NCBI RefSeq assembly: GCF_020520425.1
Contig: NC_079487.1
Span: 131,648,385 to 131,712,384 of the forward strand
Reading direction: 5' to 3'
Length of the DNA: 64,000 bases
Source: Spinacia oleracea
Taxonomy: Eukaryota; Streptophyta; Magnoliopsida; Caryophyllales; Amaranthaceae
Under the pieces are notes generated by a model. It saw only the letters and a program-made list of their open reading frames with translations, was not told the DNA's origin and did no database searches. Position numbers and translations under genes: made by a program. Positions 46,763 through 60,445 of this stretch are shown here, one piece after another; within the stretch, counting starts at the first letter, position 1, and each line of letters opens with the position of its first letter.

Positions 46763-47166
46763 GAAAATATGTCGGACCTTCGATTTTTTTATACGTTGTT
46801 TTAGATATTAGGAATACAAGTGAAACCTTAGTTAAGTAAGAGAAACAATATAAAATTAGAAAAATATGGTCATTTATAGAAATGAGGCAAGTATTTTGGG
46901 ACGGAGGGTGTACAAAATTACATGTTGTTATTGGCACAGAACGCCCCACTTGTTGGGCCGCATGCCACATTTTTTTCACATTAATATGATATCGTCCGCT
47001 TTAAATCTAACCAACACTGATTTGTTTTTAGGCACTTTTCTAAAAGGCCGGTCTCTCATACTGATGGAGTAAGGTGGACATATATAAGAAATGTAACTCT
47101 TCCATATCCTTTCCAGGTAGGACTTGAGTTATCATCCTAATAGTTATTTTCATATGGTTGAATCAA

Positions 47167-47424
47167 TACAAAAAATTGTACCATTAACGACGGGAAATTA
47201 TGTAGCTAAAGGCCAATAATCGTTGATTAATGATGAAATTTCTTGTCGCGAACCCGTCATAAAAGGAGGCCATCGTTAATGGAATCCCGTCGTTAACCCG
47301 TCGTAAAAGACATTTGCGACGGTTGTTCCCGTCTTTGTTGGGTTGTTATCCCGTCGCAAAAGGGATTTGCGACGGGATTTTTGACTCGTCATAATTAGAT
47401 TGTCGTTAAAGATACAAATTCTTT
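47167..47424 (+). mobile_element. CACTA MITE, copy 3 (ends decayed)
   Basis: Same interior order as copy 1: CCATTAACGACGGGAAAT, CCAATAATCGTTGATTAA, and so on to GTCGTTAAAGATACAAATTC. The CACTA termini are lost. Confidence 0.65.
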
Positions 47425-47543
47425 AACTGGAACGTTCCCACATGTTCATAATGATTAATTGTTCTACCTTGAACAATAAGGACCATTAACATTTAACACT
47501 AATAGATCATAAGTAGAATAAGGAAGCAACAATTTTAGATATT

Positions 47544-47814
47544 CACTATAAAAAAATGTACCATTAACGACGGGAAATCCCGTCATTAAAGGCCAATAAT
47601 CGTTGATTAATAACGGGATTTCCTGTCGCGAACTAGTAATAAAAGGGGGTCGTCGTTAATGGAAAATCTTGTCGTTAACCCGTCGTAAAAGACATTTGCA
47701 ACGGTTGTTCCTGTCTTTGTTTGGTTGTTAGCCCCGTTAAAAAAAAGGCTTTTGCGACGGGATTTTTGACCCGTCGTAACTAGCTTGTCGTTAAAGATAT
47801 AAATTCTTGTAGTG
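47544..47814 (+). mobile_element. CACTA MITE, copy 4
   Basis: Begins CACTATAAAAAAATG and ends ATAAATTCTTGTAGTG. ATT flanks both sides (47541-47543 and 47815-47817). Interior as in copy 1. Confidence 0.8.
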
Positions 47815-48524
47815 ATTAGTCGTCCTCTCTAGCTACTTAAAATTAAATCTTTATCAAGAACAAAGTAAATCACTTTATCTTTTAGTCAACGACGATGTAT
47901 TAATTTACATACGGACCTTAAATATATCCTGAAAATTCTTTATGCTTTGAAATACGTGTCCAAAGTATTAAAAATTTAAACGTAAGTTCTCACTATTATA
48001 TACCTCAAACTGTTATCACGTGATAACTTGCAAATTGTTAAATTCCTCACGGTATATATTTTTATAATATATATCAACTTTTTAAAAAAATATATTTCAC
48101 ATACGAAATGGATATATAGATTAATTAGTGGTTAAACATTATATTAGAGTCCGTGTAAATAGTAAGTGTAAACTAGGAATGGAGGTAGGACTTCGCATTT
48201 CACAACTTTCACTTTCTCGATACTTTTATTTGAACCAGTAGAAGCCAATCGCGCAGCTGATTATGTTGCCGCCTTAGGTCATCGCATACAGACGCACCAA
48301 GAAATTGACCCATACATATATAGTAAATTTTCTTATTTTATATCTTTAAATAAGATAGGATATAATCTTGAGAGAAGATTATCCTAACTTTTATTATATC
48401 TTTCCTTTTAATTTTTTTTACTTTTTTTGTTTGAATCAGTAAATTAACAGCTAATATTTGAAGTTGTCATGGATCATCAGGTTCACCGCATCAGTCAATT
48501 TCTCAAGTTTAGAAAAACATAGTA
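47815..48524. other. AT-rich intergenic DNA
   Basis: Nothing recognisable. Confidence 0.5.
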
Positions 48525-48807
48525 CTCCATCTGTATATATTTAAGGGATATACTTGCGTTTTCTGGCCGTATTTATTTAAGAGATACACTTGCCATTTTT
48601 AGTAACTTGTCAACCCCACCATCTAATTAAATAATATATCTACCCCCCACCCCCATCCCTCACTCCCTAAAATGACATGGTCCCCACTTGTTTTTCTTAT
48701 TAAAATATCTATTCAACCCCACTTGTTTTATTACTTTATTTCATTCAATTCTTTTTCTTAATACCCGTGTCCGCCCAAGTGTATCTCTTAAATAAATACG
48801 GAGGGAG
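48525..48807. mobile_element. Stowaway-type MITE (family A copy 4)
   Basis: Ends CTCCATCTGTATATATTTAA and inverted TTAAATAAATACGGAGGGAG, with TA flanks. Close in sequence to the outer element at 27071-27635. Confidence 0.8.
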
Positions 48808-49484
48808 TACCACTGATATGATTAAGCAACGACTTCATATCAGACAGAAAATGTACGGGAAACTTGTAGAGAAAAGCCAACCATTGGAGTGAGACCTCGC
48901 ACAGCCACTGAGCCACCCGTTTTAGCTTGTGTGAATGATACGGAGTAACTAGTTTAGTTGGTTAGAGTTTCTTAAACGATACATTTAAAATTTGAGATTG
49001 AATTTTGTATGAACCATTGTGTTTTACATCAAAATATAACTCCAGTACATATAGTATTTTTTATAAGCCATGATAAAGATGTTTTATTAAATTTAAAAGA
49101 ATGGGGCTTTTATTTGCATGAAAGTACTTCATCCGTTCTTTTTTATTTTTCACGAATTTGGTCTTATGTGTCTCATTTTAATTTTGATGTTTAGAATATT
49201 TACTTTTATATTATAGCATAAATGTGCTTAATCTTCTTTCAAAAATTGTACAAGTGATTATTTTAATCAATCAAATTCATCGGGACATTAAATCTTTTAC
49301 GCTATTGATCCTAATGTCATATTTTAGATAAAAGTGAAAATATTATCAATAACCGTAATTTGCATTGTTTAAATACAAAAAGGAGAAATCTTTATTGCTA
49401 AATACATCAAAATATAGCTTGCATGACTGCATGATACCAATTGTACTACCTAAATCCTTCGGATTCCATCCTCCAGAGCTTTTA
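48808..49484. other. AT-rich intergenic DNA
   Basis: Short ORFs only, none with a recognised motif. Confidence 0.45.
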
Positions 49485-49858
49485 CTCCCTCCGTTTCTTT
49501 TTGTTTGTTACGTATTCCTTTTAGGGTGTTTCACAATGTTGGTTAAATGGGAGAATATTTCCTTTTATAAATCTATTATACTATCATTTTTTGTGCCAAC
49601 TTTTAATTTTAATTGGTCCAATTTTTTCAACTCATTAAATTTCTTTACAAGTATGTTAAGTTAGCAATTTTTGTGCTTTTGTATTATTGGTTTATTTTGA
49701 TGAATAAAACAATCTTATTGGTTATTGACTTATTGTAATGATTAATGGATTGAAGTTTTACTTGGGTTTATTTTTTTAATAAAAAAGCAAAAGAATCTTT
49801 ATTATACGTTAATAAACGTGCAAAAGTCCAACGTAACAAACAAAAAAAACGAAGGGAG
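49485..49858. mobile_element. Stowaway-type MITE (family D)
   Basis: Ends CTCCCTCCGTTTCTTTTTGT and inverted CAAAAAAAACGAAGGGAG, with TA flanks; the words GTTTGTTACGT and ACGTAACAAAC pair near the ends. Confidence 0.75.
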
Positions 49859-51179
49859 TAGTAAACTTCCAAATTTGATCCAGTCAACTCTTGATTTTTG
49901 TTGCGAACTCGGAAAACAATGAATCCTAGGCAATTAAGTCGCTTAGCGAAGCTTTTTGGTATGTAGTCGCTAAAACGAAGCTTTTAAACTATGCTTTTTT
50001 TTTACACATTTAGTGCAAATGAAACTTATGAAAGGTAATTCCTATTCACTTTGAAGAATGAAAACTTCGAGTGCACCATGGAAATGACCTCTCTTTTCCG
50101 GATAAGGGGGTTCCGTAAACCTAGCACAAAACATAAAAAGGACAAAGGGAATAAATTTTTTTTTTTTTTTGGGCAATTAGTTTCTTGGTTGTTGCCTATG
50201 AAGGATCATTGACTGAGCCAAGTTTTCGAAATCGGAGTTATGGAAAGGTTAAGTAGAAAAAGTTTTCAAAATTGGAGGTATGAAAAAGTGAAGTAGAAAA
50301 AGTTTTCAAAATCGGAGGTATGAAAAAGTTAAAAGTAGAACTCATAACTTCCCAAATAGAAGAGACTGAAATACCACATAAATACTCCATATATACTTCG
50401 TACTATTTATCGTATAGTTTTTTGTTTAGTAAAAAGTTCATTTTGGGTAGGATTATCAGCATTTGATAGTGATATGGTAAGGTGTGCCTATTGGAAAATA
50501 TTTGTTACAGGTCGTACTACTTAAAAGGATATTCTTGTCAATAGTATTTGCATTTTTGTGCTTGAAATCAATTAAAACTTTCTTGAATATATTTTTCCAC
50601 TAGAAGTATTCTAGTAGATGGTGCACAAAAAAAGATGTTTTAGACTTGCATTATTTCACATTTATACATTACTCCGTATACAAAAGTACTACGTCGTTCT
50701 TGTGTAAAAAGGTGAAGAAAAACCATAGACGATGTATACGTACTTAGGCTAGGTTTCAAACATGTGATCTCTCATTTGTTAGGCACATATTTTAACCATT
50801 ATGCCATAATTCATTTTGTTGTTTCTTGTACGTGCACAATTATATTAAGTTAATATAATGAGAAAAATTATCTGAACCATTTATTAATAGTCTCGATCAC
50901 ATCACTAATTAGTCAGTACTTTTACGAGTTAGTAATCCTTACATTCTAAAATTTATTAAAGCATACTCAAAGCAAGATATATTGTAATGTAACAAATTAA
51001 ATTAGATTCAAAACGAGTTATATACAAATAACTAGTTATATAGAAACGAGTTCTAATTTGTGTATATTGCCTGGGAAAGAACTCATTCTTTTTAATGTTA
51101 TTTTTTCTGACTTATTTTTTCTGAAATACGTCAAAATAATTAGAACAAACAACCGTGAGATACAAAATGCGGGATGTTA
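49859..51179. other. AT-rich intergenic DNA
   Basis: A short direct repeat of about 50 bp (AGTAGAAAAAGTTTTCAAAAT) occurs near 50251 and 50291. No gene found. Confidence 0.5.
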
Positions 51180-51503
51180 GAGCAACATCAGCGCCAAGTC
51201 TTAAGACATGAATTTTGCTGACATGGTATATGATTCAACTAGTCTTAAGATGAGACATATCAATTTGAAGCATTGAAGTGGGTTAGTCTTAACAAAGTCT
51301 TAAATCGAGTCTTGAAAAACTAAGACTCAACTTAAGACTCAATATGTGAGTTTAAAAAATAAATTAATTAAAATGTTATATTATTTGATATGCTTTAAAT
51401 GAGTTTAAGGGGTGAAGTACTAAATATGAATGATTAAATATTAGTGGAAAGCTGACATGACATATGAGAAAATTCTTAACATAAGACCCCCTTAATTTTG
51501 CTC
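51180..51503. mobile_element. Tourist-like MITE with GAGCAA ends
   Basis: Left end GAGCAACATC; the reverse complement of the right end is GAGCAAAATT. TTA on both sides (51177-51179 and 51504-51506). The interior repeats AGTCTTAA/TTAAGACT words. The TTA duplication and GAGCA start fit PIF/Harbinger. Confidence 0.65.
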
Positions 51504-52836
51504 TTAGATTTGGAGTCGATGACTAAGGATGGGTGTAAAGGAAATATTTAGTGTTCTCGGGCCTTTATAAGCTTTGAGGCCTTGAGGGTTCTGAACCTTC
51601 GAAGGCCCATAATTTCCTTTCCATTGATTACGTTAGGCCCATGTTCTATATAGTCCACAATCTTAATAAGTTAATATCTTGAATAACTCGTTGACGGGCC
51701 TCGTTGAATATGTTATGTTATACTCCGTAATTGGTCTGGCTACCACACACACGTTGCTTTATGAATTGCAATTTCTTGCTTGCAAAACCTTTTTATTTAA
51801 AGGTGCAAATGACTGAATGAAATATATAAGGACAATATAAATGACACTAAGTAATTGGGAAGAGTGGTTTCAAATTTGTAACATACGAAGTATTATATTC
51901 AAGCCTTAATATTAACCATTAGGTCAAGAACTGATTCGTTTTTTCTTCGTTATTGTGATATGACTTCTACTATATTTGATTTTATGCTAAATCCTAACTC
52001 GCTGATGATTAATCGGTTTAGTACATCGATATAAAATCTTCCATATATACTTTGGAAGGAAACTAAAATCAACCAAAAATTTCAGCTAATAATAGTTAGA
52101 ACTTAGAAGTTTAATTTATAAATACATCTCTAATTCGCTTCTCATGCAAATGCCCATTCGTGTCATTTTATTTTTATGAGAGTGAAGGCTTAACTGATCA
52201 ACATAATGACTGAAAAGAAGTAGAGAGAAAACTCATTCCGAATGGGTTTTTTTTTTTTTTTTTTTTTTTTTTAAGTGTAGAGAGAGCCACAAAATGCAAG
52301 ACGATAAGTGATGTAGACAAGATTTGAACTCAGTTATTAGGTACCACACATTTAAGAATTTACCAGCTAAGTTACTTGACATCCACAAACTTATTACGAA
52401 TGTGCTTTTACATGTCTCACCCTTTTTCATTACTGATATACTTTTCAAATTTGAAATACAAATAAAAAGGGTGAGACATATAAGGTCTACTTCTTAAATA
52501 TGAACATGAACCTAGTATATAACCATAGTCCATGGTGACATCAATTTTTGGTCGTACTCCTTTGTATTACTGAAACAGAAACATGAGAGATTAGTTTTAG
52601 ACCCACTACGGGCACTAGGGCCCCCTTTACCAGCAAAAATAAAATCCATAACAAAAACAGCTCAAACCAATTATGCAACTAGCTCTCCCCTTAAATTAAT
52701 GGATACGGAGTAGCTATTAGCACTTTTAACGAACTTCCATCACCTTTAATTTAACTACACCTTTAAGAAATGATTACTACTAATTACTTTTGACACTTCA
52801 AAAACTGTCGGTTCATGCAACAACTATAACATTTTT
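51504..52836. other. Intergenic DNA left of the retrotransposon
   Basis: A T-run of about 31 lies near 52243-52272. The last five bases before the LTR are TTTTT, the expected target duplication; its partner lies beyond the window. Confidence 0.5.
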
Positions 52837-55636
52837 TGTAACACCCCGACAATTCCCATTTTCTAAAATAACCTCTTTTTAAATATAACTGTAGGGAATT
52901 ATCAAAGTATTATCGCCCGTGTGAAAACGTTACGGCTTATTCAGAATTTTGCAGCGGAAAACATAAAACTAACTTTTAGGTTCATAAATAGTCTATTACA
53001 TATTAGGTCCAAACCAATTAACTGAATTAAGGAAATACGAATAGTGCGACAAATTTCAAATCCAAGTTAACAAATTAAATCACTTAATTAAACGAACAGA
53101 ACTACAAGCTCTCTAATCCCGATCCCAATGATGCATCATCTTCAAACCTGTAGATGGGCAACGCTTATTGATCCTTAGAGACTGCTCACCAAAGATGGGT
53201 CATCACAGGATCAATAAGGCATAGCCATGATCAACACACACAAACAAAGCACGTAATCAGCAAAGCTGAGTACTACATACTAAAACAACAACAATCCTAG
53301 CATGATACTATCAAACCAACAACCCTAACATGATACTAATAAGTATAAGTAAGGACAGACGAAACATAATAAATTGACGATTATACTTGACTAGACTAAG
53401 CTAGGCTTAATAACCATAATATTATTTTAGTTGAAATAGACAATGGACCGAGTTGACCATCCAGAAGTCTTCACTAAGGAAGACGAGGTACGGGCGCGAC
53501 TCCGTAACCTCAGTGACCTGCGATATCGAGGAACGTTTAAATAAAAATAGGACACGGTGATCAATCCGGTCCCAGAAAAGGCCATGGGCTACCACCATGA
53601 ACCCCAACTCCTGTTTGTCCGTCACTTCAGACGTGCACAGTCTAAAGCTATTGCTATTCAGTTTCACTTTACATGATTTACAAATTGAGATTCCGTTATG
53701 ACTCAACCATTACATAAGACAGACAATTCACATTTGTTCACAACTGTTTTTATCTTGGAATTAAGTAAGTGATCATAAAAAGCATCAATCAAGACTCATT
53801 CCAACTTAACCAACCTTTCCTTTAACCATGAGCAACCCTGTATATAGGCATAAAGTTTCAACTTACTAAACAAGGTCCTCCGCCCTTATAAAGTAGTGAA
53901 AAGATAGAAAGGGAACGACAACCAATTGATCCAACCCAATCATATAGAATAATCTAGTGTTCCCAACCAACATGTTTGTATCAAACATCCATACCAACAT
54001 GTTACAGTTCTTATAGTGCAAAATAAGTTCAATAAGTTTGTCCAACAATATTAAACATGCACATTCAATATAACCCAGTTCGTCCATAATATCAACATCA
54101 CCAAGTTCAACAATAATATCAACATAACCAAGTTCAACAATAATATCAACATAACCAAGTTCAACAACAAGATTCAACATGGTTTCATCAATTAGCACAC
54201 ATTCCAAGCACACAGGTATGTACGTACCTTGTGTAAACAAACTGATAGGCCACCTTAACACTTTCAAAAGTCGCCTAAAGAGAATTCTCCGCCTAAAACA
54301 ACCAACGAGTAATACCAATCAATTTCTAATCATTGGTAACCATAATAAAGCATTCTAAATGCATCCTAAACATATTTAGAGCTCTCCCCAATATCAAAAC
54401 TTAAACATTTGATTTCCTAGCATCATAGTTATTGAACCAGTGATTGAAATTCGTTGAAAACTTTGCAAACATCGTACTCTAAATTTTCAGCAACATTAAT
54501 TCATTTGAAAAGCTTCACCAAGGTCAATCTACGTTCCTAGTATCTCAAAACAACCAATTCAATAATCCATACTCAACCTATCATGATTAAAACTCATAAA
54601 AACCTTGAATTTCGTACTTTAAACAATCCAAATTAATATTTCAAAGTAATTTGATAATCTGAAAATTAATAACTTTATTATATAATTTGCAAAAATCTGA
54701 AATTTATAACTTAAACCACAAGACTCCTAACTTTAATTCAAGAAACTTAATTCAAACTAATACATCATGAATAAACCCTAACTCAATATTTAATTAATCA
54801 AAACTGAAAATTAATTCGTTTTTTAATCTCAACATCAAATCTGAAAATCATATTTACCATAAAAATTACAAATTTAATTTAAGAACATAATCTAAATTAA
54901 CAAGCTTTAATTTAAAATAATTAGTTACTTAGGGTTTAAGAAATAACCAAGGATTAAGGAGAGAGAGAAGGGCTGGACGGCGGTGGCTCACGGCAGGGGT
55001 GTTCGCCGGCGACGGTGGCTGGGCGCGGCAGAAATTCACGGCGACGGTGGCTGGGCGCGGTGGTGCTGCGAAATTGACAAGGCTAAGCTACGAAACAGAG
55101 GGAAAAGGAACGAAAAGAAAAGAAAGAAAGAACAAGGGGAGGAGAGATCGAATGAGAGGGAGAAGGACTCACCGGCGTCGAGGGAGGAGCCGCGGCGAGG
55201 AGGTGGTTGCTGGGGCTGCTGTGTCGAAGAGCAGAGCTTTGTTTCTTTTTTTTCTTTTTTTTTTGTTGATGTTTCACGTGAATGAGGAAGGAGAAAGAGA
55301 ATAGGGTTTTATTTTTGTTTTACATGAATTAGAAAAGAGAAAGGAGTATGGTCACATGGGTTTTGTTGGTTTGGGCTTTGCCCAATTGGGCTAGGAATAG
55401 TATTTAGGATTTGCTTTCTAATTCCAATAGAACGTGATTTCAAAATCCGAATTCGTTTCAACGTAAAATTCAAAAATACATTTGATTTCGTAAATCATTT
55501 AAAATATTCAAAATGTAATAACATAATTATATTTCAATTACATATTCATTTCTAAAATTCGTAAATTTACATTTAAATATATTAAATATACGTTAAAGTA
55601 TATAATTAAAATATAATAAAATTACGGGGGATTACA
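52837..55636 (-). repeat. 3' LTR, 2,800 bp
   Basis: On the plus strand it starts TGTAACACCCCG and ends GGGGGATTACA. Its first about 1,943 bases match the right-hand LTR with an offset of 9,221; I saw no difference where I compared them. It contains a 27-bp unit (AACAATAATATCAACATAAC plus CAAGTTC) repeated near 54110-54170, and a GC-rich island at about 54975-55215. Confidence 0.93.
54975..55215 (-). other. GC-rich island inside the LTR, with a 21-bp repeat
   Basis: A strongly GC-rich patch in an AT-rich LTR. The 21-bp GGCGACGGTGGCTGGG-CGCGG occurs at 55008-55028 and 55040-55060. Short ORFs on both strands cross it but have no recognised motif. It may mark the promoter-proximal transcribed leader, or DNA captured from elsewhere; I cannot tell. 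Confidence 0.6.
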
Positions 55637-55650
55637 ATCTACCCCTCTTA
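55637..55650 (-). promoter_or_regulatory. Polypurine tract
   Basis: In element sense AAGAGGGGTAGAT, directly before the 3' LTR; the standard primer site for plus-strand DNA synthesis. Confidence 0.75.
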
Positions 55651-55927
55651 AAAGAAGTTTCGTCCCGAAACTTGACACGAAAATTCACATTTTTTTTTTT
55701 TTTTTTCCAAACTTCACAACTTATTCTAATTGTACTCGTACTTTGTGCCACTCTTGTGCACTCTTTTGCCAACCAAGCGTTACTTGCAATACTCAAGAAC
55801 ACATTTTCTTATGCGGAAGGTCTATTTACTGGCATCAACATGTAAAGGTTGCTAGAAATAAGCATAAAATGCATAAAATATCATAAAAATAGGTAAAAAG
55901 CGCGAATTTCTATCGCATTCTACCCCC

Positions 55928-58900
55928 TTAAAGAAAACGAGTTACGCCCTCGTAACTCACCTCAGAAAATAACTCTGGATACTTGATCTTCATGTCATCT
56001 TCGGCTTCCCACGTTGCCTCTTCGTACTCGTGGTTCGACCAAAGCACTTTCACTATGCTGACGTCCTTATTGCGTGTACTACGCACTTTTCTATCAAGAA
56101 TTTTCACAGGCCTTTCTTCGTATGTGAGGCTACTATCAATCTGGATTCTCTCAGGCTCTAAGATATGACGCTCGTCATGGATATAGCGCTTTAGTTGGGA
56201 AATGTGAAACACGTCGTGCATCTTTTCAAATTCCATTGGCAAGGCTAACTTGTATGCTACTTTCCCTATTCGTTGCAGGATCTCATATGGGCCTACATAC
56301 TTGGCACTTAGTTTGCCCTTTTTCCCAAATCTCATCACACCCTTGGTTGGTGATACTTTCAAGAACACTTTATCACCTACTGCAAACTCATCATCTCTTC
56401 TTTTCAAATCAGCATAACTCTTTTGCCTATCCTGGGCAGCTTGAATTCTAGCCTGAATTATTTTCACATTCTTGACAGTCTCTTCAATGAATTCCGTTCC
56501 CAAGACTAAATTTTCACTGAAATCATTCCAGCAGGTGGGACTTCTACATTTTCTCCCATATAGTGCCTCAAAAGGTGCCATCTTAATGCTTGCGTGGTAG
56601 CTATTGTTGTATGAAAATTCGATCAAGTCTAGATGGTCTTCCCAACTACCGTTAAAGTCAATTGCACAAGCCCTCAACATATCTTCCATAGTTTGGTTAG
56701 TTCTCTCAGTCTGACCATCGGTTGCAGGGTGGAAAGCAGTGCTCATTTTCAAAGTTGTCCCAAGGTTCAACTGGACTTTTTGCCAAAATTTCGAGAGGAA
56801 TCTTGAGTCACGGTCTGAGATAATATCGGTTGGGACCCCATGCAACCTCACTACATGCTTAATGTATGTCCTTGCAAGCTGTTTCTTTTTCCAAGTCTCT
56901 TTAATCGGAATAAACACGGCTGATTTTGTTAGACGATCCACAATCACCCAAATGGTATCATTTCCGTTCTTTGATCTAGGCAAGGCAGTAACAAAATCCA
57001 TAGAAATGGAATCCCACTTCCATCCAGGCACTTCTAAAGGTTGAACTTTCCCCATGGGTCTTTTGTGGTCTATTTTGACTTTCTGACAGGTTAGGCATCT
57101 AGACACAAACTCAGCAACTTCCCGTTTCATATTAGGCCACCAATAGATTTGTTTCAGGTCTTTGTACAACTTGTCACCCCCAGGGTGCACAGAATATGGA
57201 GTATTATGCCCCTCATCCATAAGACGTCTCTTGAGTTCTTCACACTTTTGTGGTACGCACCATCTCCCTTTGAACCTCAAACTACCATCTTCATGAATCT
57301 TGAAATCTACTTCTTTCCCTTGACCCATCTTTTCTTTGATTCTCTCTAGGCACTCATCCCCAGCTTGACTTTCTCTAATCTCCTCGAATATAGACAACCC
57401 CAATGATAATGCACTCAGTTTTGCTTTGGTTTCCCCAGGGTTTACTATTTCCAGGCTAAGTCTCTGCATGTCTCGACACAACTCTTCAGGCACTATCAAG
57501 ACATTCATACTATGGCTAGATTTCCTACTCAATGCATCGGCAACTACGTTTGCTTTCCCCTCATGGTACTGGATGTTCAAATCATAGTCCTTGATCAACT
57601 CTAACCATCTTCTTTGTCTCATGTTGAGATCTTTCTGGGTGAAAATGTATTTTAGGCTTTTGTGGTCTGTGAAGATCTTACATGTTGCCCCATAGAGGTA
57701 ATGTCTCCAAATTTTCAAAGCGAAAACAATCGCAGCTAGCTCTAGATCGTGGGTAGGGTAATTAGCCTCATATGGTTTTAATTGACGCGACGCATACGCA
57801 ATCACCTTCCCATTTTGCTGTAATACACACCCCAACCCATTCTTCGACGCATCACTATATACCTCAAACCCTTCATTCCCATCAGGCAAGGTTAAAACAG
57901 GTGCTGAGGTTAAACGTTCTTTGAGAATTTGGAAGGCTTCCTCACATTTTTCGCTCCACTCAAATTTTGATTCTTTCTTCATCAAGTTGGTCATGGGTCT
58001 TGCTATTTTTGAGAAATCTCTCACAAATCTCCTATAATACCCAGCTAGACCTAAGAAACTCCGAATATCAGACACATTCTTCGGGGTAGGCCACTCACTC
58101 ACAGCTTGAATCTTGGCAGGATCTACAGAGACTCCTTCCTTTGACACATAATGCCCCAAAAATGCTACCTTTTCCAGACGGAACTCGCACTTAGAGAACT
58201 TTGCATACAACTGGTTCTTCCTAAGCGTCTCCAAGATAACCCTCAAATGTTCGTCATGTTCCTTTTCATTCCTCGAATAGATCAGAATATCATCAATGAA
58301 TACCACCACAAACTTATCTAGGAACTCATGGAAAATCCTATTCATCAGATCCATAAAGATGGCGGGTGCATTGGTTAACCCAAAAGGCATTACTGTAAAC
58401 TCGTAATGACCATAACGAGTCCTAAATGCAGTCTTAGGAATGTCTTTTTCAGCTACCCTCAATTGGTGATATCCCGAACGCAAATCAATCTTTGAGAATA
58501 CACTTGCCCCGTTCAACTGGTCAAACAGGTCATCTATCCTAGGCAAAGGATATTTGTTTTTGATTGTTACGTTGTTCAACTCCCTATAATCAATACATAG
58601 CCGCATACTCCCATCTTTCTTTTTGACAAACAATACTGGAGCTCCCCATGGTGATGCACTAGGCCTAATGTACCCCTTGTCGAACAAATCCTGCAATTGT
58701 GTCTTTAACTCACTCATTTCTGGGGGTGCCATCCTATAAGGTGCTTTGGATATAGGTGCAGTTCCGGGATTTAACTCTATGGTAAATTCAAGGGTTCTAG
58801 CCGGTGGCATACCCGGAATCTCATCCGGGAATACATCTACAAATTCTCTTACGATTGGGACATCCTCTATCTTTACCCCAACTTTCTTACTCACATCTTG

Positions 58901-60445
58901 GACACTACAGAAAAATAGTTCACACCCCTTATTGATCAGTTTCCTCACTTGTAATGCGGAGATCACCCCAAAGTTCCTAGACTTCCCAAAACGTCTATAT
59001 GATATTGATTTCCCAGTAGGGTTCTTTAGGCTTACTTTCTGAATCTCGCAATCTATCCTGGCCTTGTATAAGCTTAGCCAATCCATCCCCAGAATCACAT
59101 CTAGGTCCCCCAAACTAAATTCTATCAAATTAGATGGAAAAGTGCAATCTTTTATCTTCAAAGGCAAGTTCTTAAATAATTTCGTACACCTTATTGTTGC
59201 ACCATTAGGCATACTAACAGGTAAATCAATTGCCTCAAAATCTACTAACTTCAAATTTTTAACAATAGAGGTAGAAATAAAAGAATATGTTGCCCCTGAA
59301 TCAAACAATGTTTTAACAGGTAAGGAGTTGATAGAGAAAGTACCCGAAACTACGTCTGCAGAACGTTCAGCTTCATTTCTACTCATTACGAACAGCTTTC
59401 CGGGAGCCTTGTTGTTATTGTTGCTTCCATTGGCAGGTTTGTTTTGGTTTCCCTGGTTGTTTGGTGCTCCAGCAGGCTTCGAACTTTGGTTCCCTGAATG
59501 GTTAAAGCCTGGTTTCCCTTGGTTACTACTCCCACTACCATTCTGCTCTCTCTTCTGCTTTGTGAAGCACTCAAACTCCCTATGTCCCTTCTTATGACAA
59601 TAGTTGCAAATTACCAATTCCCCCTTACAATCCTTCCCAGGGTGGTTGTTGTTGCACCTCTTGCAGTGGTACACTCTGTCAGTTTGGTTTCTGTTGTTAT
59701 AGTTATTCCCCTGGTTGTTTCTTCCCTGGAACTTACCATTACCATTACCATTTCTATTCCTTTTGAAGTTCCCCTGACTTCCCCCAGCATTAAACTCTTT
59801 CCTTTTATCCCCAACAACAATATTCTTTTTGTCTCTCCTGGTCTGAAGGCCATAGATATGAGCAGCTCTCCCATAAACAATGTCTAAGGACGTAAAGGTT
59901 TCCCCGCCTAATCCCAGTTGGATCTCATCGGTTAACCCTTGCTCAAACCTCTGAGCCTTTAGTTCCTCAGTAGCTACCACCTCAGGTGCAAACCTCGACA
60001 AGGCTATAAACTTACTGTAGTATTCAGCAATGGTCAAATTCCCCATCCTAAGGTTGATAAATTCCTGGGCTTTCTGTTTCCTCATAAAAGGAGGGTAAAA
60101 CTTCCCCCTCAAAGCAACAATAAAAGAATCCCAATTGAATCCCTCAGCAGCGCTTAGTCTAGTCCCATTTTCCCTCCACCAAAGGTCGGCCTCATCTTTC
60201 AAGTAGAGGACAGCTTGGCCTACTTTCATATGCTCGGGACAGTTTACCGCCCCAAATAGTTTCTCAAATTCCCTGATCCAGTTTTCAAGGAAGGTGGGGT
60301 CTGCCTGCCCCTTAAAGTATGGTGGCTTAACTTTCGCAAGCCTTTCAAACATGTCCCCTGCAGAATCGGGACGCTCAGTTCTTTCCTGGGTTAGTTTTTC
60401 CGCCAAGAGGCGAATAGCAGCAGCTAGGTCACTATTATTGGCCAT
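55928..60445 (-). CDS. Gag-Pol polyprotein of a Tekay-type chromovirus
   Basis: One uninterrupted frame, 1,505 residues from the ATG at 60445. Gag with a retrotransposon-gag domain lies at about residues 40-185. Two zinc knuckles follow (CKRC...H...C near 261-273; CNYCHKKGH near 280-293). The aspartic protease has the active site DSGA near 382. Reverse transcriptase has FIDDIL near 716-721, then RNase H with D, E and D residues. Integrase has an HHCC zinc finger and the D, D, E triad (SMDF, SDRD, TERT; near 1150, 1211 and 1247). A C-terminal chromodomain-like segment ([17 protein letters not shown], near 1466-1482) follows. All catalytic motifs are intact and no stop or frameshift was seen, so the copy may be competent. 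Transcription would start in the right-hand LTR. Confidence 0.95.
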   Translation of the reverse strand: MANNSDLAAAIRLLAEKLTQERTERPDSAGDMFERLAKVKPPYFKGQADPTFLENWIREFEKLFGAVNCPEHMKVGQAVLYLKDEADLWWRENGTRLSAAEGFNWDSFIVALRGKFYPPFMRKQKAQEFINLRMGNLTIAEYYSKFIALSRFAPEVVATEELKAQRFEQGLTDEIQLGLGGETFTSLDIVYGRAAHIYGLQTRRDKKNIVVGDKRKEFNAGGSQGNFKRNRNGNGNGKFQGRNNQGNNYNNRNQTDRVYHCKRCNNNHPGKDCKGELVICNYCHKKGHREFECFTKQKREQNGSGSSNQGKPGFNHSGNQSSKPAGAPNNQGNQNKPANGSNNNNKAPGKLFVMSRNEAERSADVVSGTFSINSLPVKTLFDSGATYSFISTSIVKNLKLVDFEAIDLPVSMPNGATIRCTKLFKNLPLKIKDCTFPSNLIEFSLGDLDVILGMDWLSLYKARIDCEIQKVSLKNPTGKSISYRRFGKSRNFGVISALQVRKLINKGCELFFCSVQDVSKKVGVKIEDVPIVREFVDVFPDEIPGMPPARTLEFTIELNPGTAPISKAPYRMAPPEMSELKTQLQDLFDKGYIRPSASPWGAPVLFVKKKDGSMRLCIDYRELNNVTIKNKYPLPRIDDLFDQLNGASVFSKIDLRSGYHQLRVAEKDIPKTAFRTRYGHYEFTVMPFGLTNAPAIFMDLMNRIFHEFLDKFVVVFIDDILIYSRNEKEHDEHLRVILETLRKNQLYAKFSKCEFRLEKVAFLGHYVSKEGVSVDPAKIQAVSEWPTPKNVSDIRSFLGLAGYYRRFVRDFSKIARPMTNLMKKESKFEWSEKCEEAFQILKERLTSAPVLTLPDGNEGFEVYSDASKNGLGCVLQQNGKVIAYASRQLKPYEANYPTHDLELAAIVFALKIWRHYLYGATCKIFTDHKSLKYIFTQKDLNMRQRRWLELIKDYDLNIQYHEGKANVVADALSRKSSHSMNVLIVPEELCRDMQRLSLEIVNPGETKAKLSALSLGLSIFEEIRESQAGDECLERIKEKMGQGKEVDFKIHEDGSLRFKGRWCVPQKCEELKRRLMDEGHNTPYSVHPGGDKLYKDLKQIYWWPNMKREVAEFVSRCLTCQKVKIDHKRPMGKVQPLEVPGWKWDSISMDFVTALPRSKNGNDTIWVIVDRLTKSAVFIPIKETWKKKQLARTYIKHVVRLHGVPTDIISDRDSRFLSKFWQKVQLNLGTTLKMSTAFHPATDGQTERTNQTMEDMLRACAIDFNGSWEDHLDLIEFSYNNSYHASIKMAPFEALYGRKCRSPTCWNDFSENLVLGTEFIEETVKNVKIIQARIQAAQDRQKSYADLKRRDDEFAVGDKVFLKVSPTKGVMRFGKKGKLSAKYVGPYEILQRIGKVAYKLALPMEFEKMHDVFHISQLKRYIHDERHILEPERIQIDSSLTYEERPVKILDRKVRSTRNKDVSIVKVLWSNHEYEEATWEAEDDMKIKYPELFSEVSYEGVTRFL

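Noticed and set aside
53866-54318. 150-residue ORF with VELGYVDII repeats, present in both LTRs
   Set aside because: It is created by the 27-bp tandem repeat in the LTR; no domain and no start context. The copy at 63087-63539 is the same.
54983-55304. Arg/Lys/Glu-rich ORFs in the GC island
   Set aside because: Two overlapping frames differ in sequence and both look compositional; no domain.
59064-59597. 177-residue ORF antisense to gag-pol
   Set aside because: It is a shadow frame of the strong gag-pol reading frame; no recognised motif.
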